Below, one piece after another: positions 7,002 to 10,725 of a DNA stretch of 10,725 nucleotides. Position numbers and translations under genes: made by a program. The notes below the pieces were generated by a model. It was given only the letters and a program-made list of their open reading frames with translations, was not told the origin of the DNA and did not search any database. The DNA comes from Vulcanimicrobiota bacterium (GTDB taxonomy: Bacteria; Vulcanimicrobiota; Vulcanimicrobiia; Vulcanimicrobiales; Vulcanimicrobiaceae), in the NCBI GenBank assembly GCA_030040695.1, contig JASHTE010000183.1, positions 1-10,725 of the forward strand, read 5' to 3'. Position 1 is the first letter of the stretch, and each line of letters starts with the position of its first letter.

Positions 7002-8168
7002 ATGGCACGCGTGCTCTTCGTAACGAATGGCCATGGCGAGGTGGCGATCGCAGATCGCATCGGTGCGGAACTCCGAGCGATACACCCAGAAGTCGAACTC
7101 GATCACGTCGCACTCGTCGGAGAGATGCGGATGCAGAGCGCGCGCGAGGTTGGACCGAGGCGCTCGATGCCGAGCGGCGGACTCATCGCGATGGGCGACG
7201 TTCGCAACATCGCGCGGGATCTGCGCGCCGGGCTCGCACGGCTCACGATCGATCAGTGGCGCTTTCTGCGCCGCGTGCGAGGAACGTACGCGGTGGTCGT
7301 TGTGGTCGGCGATGCGTTTGCGCTCTGGATGGCGATGCGCACGAACGCAGCCTGCCTGTACGTGGGTACCGCGAAGAGCGTTCACGTAGCGCCTTACGGC
7401 CGCATGGAGCGCGCCTTGCTTCGCCGAGCACGCGCGATCTTCGTGCGCGACGGAGCGACGGCCGCTGCGCTGCGCTCGTACGGCGTTCCCGCGGAGGCGC
7501 CCGGGAACGTCATCGCGGATTTTTACGACGCGCAGAGCGTGCAGCCACCGGAGGCGTTGCGCGAAGGCTTCGAGGAGACGATTGCACTGCTGCCCGGGAG
7601 CAGGGAGCACGCCTATGCCGACGCGCGCTTTCTCGTCGGCATCTTCGACGCGGCAGCACGAACCCGTCCCCGCCTCGGTGCAGTGCTCTCAATCGCACCG
7701 GGCATCGACGCGATGCGCATGGCGAATGCGCTGAGCGCACAGCATTGCGTCCGCACGAGCGCGATTCCGTCGATACCATTTGAGATCGTTCGCGACGGCC
7801 GCGTCATCGTGCGCGCGTGGAACGGCGGCATCGCGGCGTTGCTCCGCGGCGCGAGTCTCGTGCTCGGTCAAGCCGGAACGGCGAACGAAGCCGCGGCGGC
7901 TGCCGGAGTTCCCGTGTTGGCCGTCGCCAGCGGGCATAGGGGCGAACGCGGATGGTACCGCCACCGTCAGGCGCAGTTGCTCGGCGAGGCGCTCGTTACG
8001 ATCTCGGACGACGCACTGCTGGCGGCGCGGCAAGTCGGCGAGCTTCTCGACGATCCAGAGCGGCGGGCAAGGCTCGGCGCCATCGGAAGGGAGCGCATGG
8101 GGCCGCCCGGTGGTGGACGGCGCATCGCCGTGCGCATCGCAGCGTTCGTGAGCGAGAGCGCGGTATGA
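7002..8168 (+). CDS. Lipid-A-disaccharide synthase-related protein (LpxB-like, TIGR03492-type)
   Basis: The 388-residue protein has a two-domain GT-B look: N-terminus MARVLFVTNGHGEVAIADRI, then ALLPGSREHAY (about 196-205) and LGQAGTANEAAAAAGVPVLA (about 288-307). These correspond to LpxB's LLPGSRGxE and ASGTAxLE, but the rest differs from the lpxB product upstream. It resembles the 'lipid-A-disaccharide synthase related' family known mainly from cyanobacteria, whose function is not established to my knowledge. The N-terminal GEASGE motif is replaced by NGHGE. ATG 7002 follows the phosphoesterase stop by 14 bases, and no good Shine-Dalgarno is seen. The 3' end overlaps the ligase gene by ATGA. 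Substrate is unknown; a role in envelope glycolipid synthesis is suggested only by homology and position. Confidence 0.75.
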   Translation: MARVLFVTNGHGEVAIADRIGAELRAIHPEVELDHVALVGEMRMQSAREVGPRRSMPSGGLIAMGDVRNIARDLRAGLARLTIDQWRFLRRVRGTYAVVVVVGDAFALWMAMRTNAACLYVGTAKSVHVAPYGRMERALLRRARAIFVRDGATAAALRSYGVPAEAPGNVIADFYDAQSVQPPEALREGFEETIALLPGSREHAYADARFLVGIFDAAARTRPRLGAVLSIAPGIDAMRMANALSAQHCVRTSAIPSIPFEIVRDGRVIVRAWNGGIAALLRGASLVLGQAGTANEAAAAAGVPVLAVASGHRGERGWYRHRQAQLLGEALVTISDDALLAARQVGELLDDPERRARLGAIGRERMGPPGGGRRIAVRIAAFVSESAV

Positions 8169-9370
8169 CGGCGCGCGTTCTCACCGCAGGATCGTTCGCG
8201 TTCGCCAACGCGACAGTGCCGCTCTTCCCATCCTTCATCATGCTCACGGGCATACAGCCCCCGGGAATCTCGCTGATACCGACGCATATCGCACTCGCGC
8301 TCCTCGCGACGCTGGCATTGCTCGGCGCGACTTTCACCATACGACTGCTCTTGCCGCCGCGGGAGCGGCCGCCGACGCTCGTTCCGCTGCTGGCATGGTT
8401 GTGCGCCGCGATTCTCGCGGCACTACTCGGCTTCGATCCGGCGGCAGGCGGGCTTTTCATCTGCATCTTTGCACTCGGCATCGTCTGGCATCTGTGTACG
8501 CTTCGCTTCTATGGCGATCCGCTCGTCTCGCGCGCGATCATCTGGTCGATGATGATCGCGTGTGCGCTCTCATCGCTTGCGGCAATCGTCATGGTCGCGG
8601 TGCGCTATCCCGTTGCACAGTACGTGATCGGCCACGGCCGTGCGATCGGAACCTTCGTCTTGCCGGGCGAGCTCGCGGGATACCTCGTCATCATGCTCCC
8701 CATTGCGGGCGCCGTGATGGTTGCGCGGAGCGGCGCGTTGCGCGCAGCGGCAGGTGTGACGCTCTGCTTCGGGAGCGCCGCATTCATCTTGACGTTCTCG
8801 CGAGCGGGCTGGATGGGCCTAGCAGCAGCAATAGCGTTTTTCGTGGTGGTGCGCGCACGCGCATCGGGGACTGGCATCTTGGCGGCCGCCGGCATCATCG
8901 CCGCCGGTCTAGGCGCTGTGCTCCTGCTCTTCAACGTTGCGCACAATCCGAGCGAAAACTACACGCGTATCTCGATCTGGCAAGCCGCGCTGCAGATCAT
9001 CGACCGCTTTCCGCTCACCGGCGTTGGGCCGTTCGATTTCTCGCGACTCTATGCGGTTGTCCGCGCGCCCGACGGTGACGTAACTGCGTTCCACGCGCAC
9101 AGTGTCTACCTCACCTTTCTTGCGGAAATCGGCGTCGTCGGTGTCGCGGCGGCAGTGTGGGCATGGTGGGCGTTTGCCGCCGAGCTGCGACGGCGGATCT
9201 CGCGGAGCTCACCACACGAAGCGACGATCGCCCTCGCCGCCGCGGCGGGACTGTTCGGCACGCTCGTGCAAGGCTTGATCGACACCGTGAGTATTGTGAT
9301 CTTTGGATTGTGGCTGCCAACGATGGCGTTTGCGTTGGCGAGCGCGTGCGAAGCTTCGGACGACACGTGA
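8165..9370 (+). CDS. O-antigen ligase/polymerase family membrane protein (WaaL-like)
   Basis: A 401-residue, very hydrophobic protein with about ten or more membrane segments and one larger periplasmic loop around residues 255-320. The features fit the Wzy/WaaL superfamily (PF04932). RAIGTFVLPGELAGYLVIM resembles the 'R..GtF.npn.lA.yl' segment, and LTFSRAGWMG (Arg213) the 'S.sR.a.l' segment. NYTRISIWQAALQII (Arg268) leads into the loop with the ligase-type PLTGVGPFDF and FHAHSVYL (His310/His312) blocks. Such enzymes transfer an undecaprenyl-linked glycan to lipid A-core on the periplasmic face. The start is ATG 8165, overlapping the preceding stop; the frame is open further upstream, but that extension is arginine-rich and unlike a membrane protein. 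Its place between lipid A and Lpt genes favours a ligase, but a polymerase or another glycan ligase cannot be excluded. Confidence 0.78.
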   Translation: MTARVLTAGSFAFANATVPLFPSFIMLTGIQPPGISLIPTHIALALLATLALLGATFTIRLLLPPRERPPTLVPLLAWLCAAILAALLGFDPAAGGLFICIFALGIVWHLCTLRFYGDPLVSRAIIWSMMIACALSSLAAIVMVAVRYPVAQYVIGHGRAIGTFVLPGELAGYLVIMLPIAGAVMVARSGALRAAAGVTLCFGSAAFILTFSRAGWMGLAAAIAFFVVVRARASGTGILAAAGIIAAGLGAVLLLFNVAHNPSENYTRISIWQAALQIIDRFPLTGVGPFDFSRLYAVVRAPDGDVTAFHAHSVYLTFLAEIGVVGVAAAVWAWWAFAAELRRRISRSSPHEATIALAAAAGLFGTLVQGLIDTVSIVIFGLWLPTMAFALASACEASDDT

Positions 9371-9912
9371 AGCTCAGGGGTTTCTCAGCAGCGCTCTGTG
9401 CCGCCGTGCTCCTTTGTGCATGCGCGGCTCCTCAGCCAGCAAAGCTTGCCGTCTCCCCCAGTCCGACCGCATCGGTCGGCGGCGTATGGCTGCACGTCAC
9501 GGGCCACGGGAGCGCGCGGCACCCGTTGCGCTTCGTCGGCACGACCGCCGGGAATCGAAAGGAGTACGATCTCGTTGCGCGCTCGTACGAAAGCGTCGGT
9601 GTGCAAGGCAGCACGGTGGCGACGCTCTTCCAGGTGCACGCGATCTTCTTCGGCAAGAGTGGTTCGAAGCTGGTCGCCGATGCGGCGAAAGCGATTATCG
9701 ACGAGACGGCGAATACCATAACATTGATGGACAACGTTCATGCCCGAACGAGTTCCGGCATGACGCTGGACTGCGACCGTTTGCGATATGATCGAGCGAC
9801 GGAGATGGTACACGGCGAAGGACACGTCGTGATGACCGATCCGCACGGCATGCGCGCAACCGGCAACACCGTCGATTCCGATATCACGCTCACGAGGACG
9901 CATTTGCAGTGA
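9367..9912 (+). CDS. lptC: LPS export periplasmic protein LptC, predicted lipoprotein
   Basis: The GTG start overlaps the upstream TGA and gives a 181-residue protein, close to E. coli LptC (191). The N-terminus MKLRGFSAALCAAVLLCACA is a lipoprotein signal with lipobox LCAC and Cys19, whereas E. coli LptC keeps a membrane helix. The rest reads as the LptC beta-jellyroll (PF06835): EYDLVARSYESVGVQG, then strands with VHAIFFGKSGSKLVADAAKA, ITLMDNVHARTSSGMTLDCD, LRYDRATEMVHGEGHVVMTD and HGMRATGNTVDSDITL. The pattern 'l.L.gnV......g..l.td.l.yd' is shared with LptA/OstA, but the single domain and the order point to LptC. It would pass LPS from LptB2FG into the periplasmic bridge. lptB follows with a GTGA overlap, and no lptA lies between them. 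Confidence 0.82.
   Translation: MKLRGFSAALCAAVLLCACAAPQPAKLAVSPSPTASVGGVWLHVTGHGSARHPLRFVGTTAGNRKEYDLVARSYESVGVQGSTVATLFQVHAIFFGKSGSKLVADAAKAIIDETANTITLMDNVHARTSSGMTLDCDRLRYDRATEMVHGEGHVVMTDPHGMRATGNTVDSDITLTRTHLQ
9894..9898 (+). promoter_or_regulatory. Ribosome binding site of lptB
   Basis: GAGGA lies ten bases before GTG 9909, inside the 3' end of lptC. It is one of the clearest Shine-Dalgarno sequences in the window and supports the GTG start. Confidence 0.6.
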
Positions 9913-10649
9913 GCGAGCCGGCGATTAGAATCCGCGGCCTCGTCAAGCAGTACGGGGAGCGTGCCGTCGTCAGCGGGGTGAGCGCCGAAGTCGGTGTCGG
10001 AGAGATCGTCGGATTGCTCGGCCCGAACGGCGCGGGAAAGACGACGACGTTCTATATGACCGTCGGCCTCGTGAAACCCGATGGTGGTACGGTCGTCCTC
10101 TTCAACGGTGAGGAAGAGATCGACCTCACGAACCGGCCAATGTACGAACGGGCTCGCAACAAGATCGGCTATCTCGCGCAGGAGAACTCGATTTTTCGAC
10201 GGCTCTCCGTCGGCGACAACATTCGCCTCATCTGGGAGCAGAACGGCGTTACCCGCGAAGAGCAGGACCGGCGGCTCCCAGAGCTCCTCGAAGAGTTCGG
10301 CTTACGAGCCTTCGTCGAGGCGCGCGGCGATTCGCTCTCGGGAGGGGAGCGGCGCCGCGTCGAGGTTGCGCGAGCACTTGCGATCGATCCGCAATTTCTG
10401 CTGCTCGACGAACCGTTTACAGGCATCGATCCGATTGCGGTCGCCGATATCCAGGCGATGATTCGACAGCTGCGCGATCGCGGCATCGGCATCTTGATCA
10501 CGGACCACCAAGTACGTGAGACGCTTGCAATCGTCGACCGCGCCTACATCTTGAACAACGGGCGCATCGAGGTTTCGGGAACCGCGCAAGAGGTGCTCGA
10601 CTCGCCGATCGCGCGGAAGTTCTACCTTGGGGAGAGTTTCCGGCTCTGA
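9909..10649 (+). CDS. lptB: LPS export ABC transporter ATPase LptB
   Basis: LptB is the cytoplasmic ATPase that powers LPS extraction from the inner membrane with LptF, LptG and LptC. The 246-residue protein has Walker A GPNGAGKTT (residues 38-46), the Q-loop with Gln91, the signature LSGGERRRVE (143-152), Walker B FLLLDEP with Asp167/Glu168, and the switch His200 in ITDHQV. The VRETLAIVDRAYILNNGRI stretch and the closing KFYLGESFRL are diagnostic of LptB as against other ABC ATPases such as LivG/LivF. One small difference is an insertion-like VLFNGEEEIDLTNRPMYERA in the region where E. coli LptB has a shorter linker. The gene starts with GTG in a GTGA overlap with lptC and ends in a CTGA overlap with the next gene. 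Confidence 0.97.
   Translation: MSEPAIRIRGLVKQYGERAVVSGVSAEVGVGEIVGLLGPNGAGKTTTFYMTVGLVKPDGGTVVLFNGEEEIDLTNRPMYERARNKIGYLAQENSIFRRLSVGDNIRLIWEQNGVTREEQDRRLPELLEEFGLRAFVEARGDSLSGGERRRVEVARALAIDPQFLLLDEPFTGIDPIAVADIQAMIRQLRDRGIGILITDHQVRETLAIVDRAYILNNGRIEVSGTAQEVLDSPIARKFYLGESFRL
10629..10636 (+). promoter_or_regulatory. Ribosome binding site of the LptF/LptG gene, supporting a CTG start
   Basis: GGGGAGAG sits nine bases before CTG 10646. For the later in-frame ATG at 10673 the spacing would be 36 bases, far too long. The site therefore favours initiation at CTG. Confidence 0.5.
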
Positions 10650-10725
10650 AAGTCTCCATTCTCGACCGTTACATGCTGACGGAGCTGGCGGAGCCGTTCG
10701 TCTTCGGCCTCTCCGCCTTCACGTT
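10646..10725 (+). CDS. LPS export permease LptF/LptG, N-terminus (3' truncated)
   Basis: The first 26 residues are in the window: (L/M)KVSILDRYMLTELAEPFVFG followed by LSAFT. This is the characteristic start of the YjgP/YjgQ family (PF03739), with the short amphipathic LDRY-L-E-PF segment leading into the first membrane helix. LptF and LptG form the transmembrane part of the LPS extractor with LptB, and gene order agrees. The conserved LDRY lies before the only in-frame ATG (10673). The start is therefore best placed at CTG 10646, in a CTGA overlap with the lptB stop like the ATGA/GTGA overlaps elsewhere here. Whether it is LptF, LptG or a single fused-role homologue cannot be decided from this fragment. 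Confidence 0.82.
   Translation, partial: MKVSILDRYMLTELAEPFVFGLSAFT

Noticed and set aside
1..10725. CRISPR array, insertion sequence, tRNA/rRNA, toxin-antitoxin or defence genes
   Set aside because: No direct-repeat arrays, terminal inverted repeats, transposase motifs or RNA gene signatures were seen. Every stretch is accounted for by the envelope genes.

Overview
The window is a plus-strand block of outer-membrane genes from a high-GC diderm bacterium. Fourteen coding regions, partial at both ends, lie head to tail. Seven junctions are 4-base stop/start overlaps (ATGA, GTGA or CTGA), one overlap is longer, and no gap exceeds 15 bases. I see no promoter, terminator, RNA gene, mobile element, repeat array or minus-strand gene. 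Six genes start with GTG and the last probably with CTG. The gene order (OmpH/Skp, lpxD, lpxC, fabZ, lpxA, lpxB, then lptC, lptB, lptF/G) resembles the single large outer-membrane cluster described in diderm Terrabacteria such as Negativicutes. With the high GC and a cyanobacteria-type LpxB-related gene, this suggests an uncultured diderm such as Eremiobacterota (WPS-2) or Armatimonadota. That placement is a low-confidence inference.

Layout: positions 1-1965 hold three consecutive OmpH/Skp-like periplasmic proteins: a truncated C-terminus, an unusually long 429-residue lipoprotein with an internal repeat, and a 136-residue mini-Skp lipoprotein. Positions 1967-6259 carry the early lipid A pathway: lpxD, lpxC, fabZ, lpxA and lpxB. 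Positions 6256-8168 hold two less usual genes. One is a compact metallophosphoesterase coupled to lpxB, the other an LpxB-related glycosyltransferase-like protein. Positions 8165-9370 encode an O-antigen ligase/polymerase-family membrane protein. Positions 9367-10725 hold the LPS export genes: a lipoprotein LptC, the ATPase LptB and the first residues of an LptF/LptG permease.

Working together: LpxA, LpxC and LpxD make UDP-2,3-diacylglucosamine, and FabZ draws on the same 3-hydroxyacyl-ACP pool. A UDP-diacylglucosamine hydrolase must then make lipid X before LpxB condenses the disaccharide. No LpxI or classical LpxH is present, and the metallophosphoesterase next to lpxB is the natural candidate. 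The ligase would finish LPS, Lpt proteins would export it, and the Skp-like proteins would escort outer-membrane proteins. LptA is not encoded between lptC and lptB. LpxK, Kdo genes and MsbA are not in the window. I found no unknown defence or mobile system; the interest lies in the unusual parts of this otherwise recognisable cluster.
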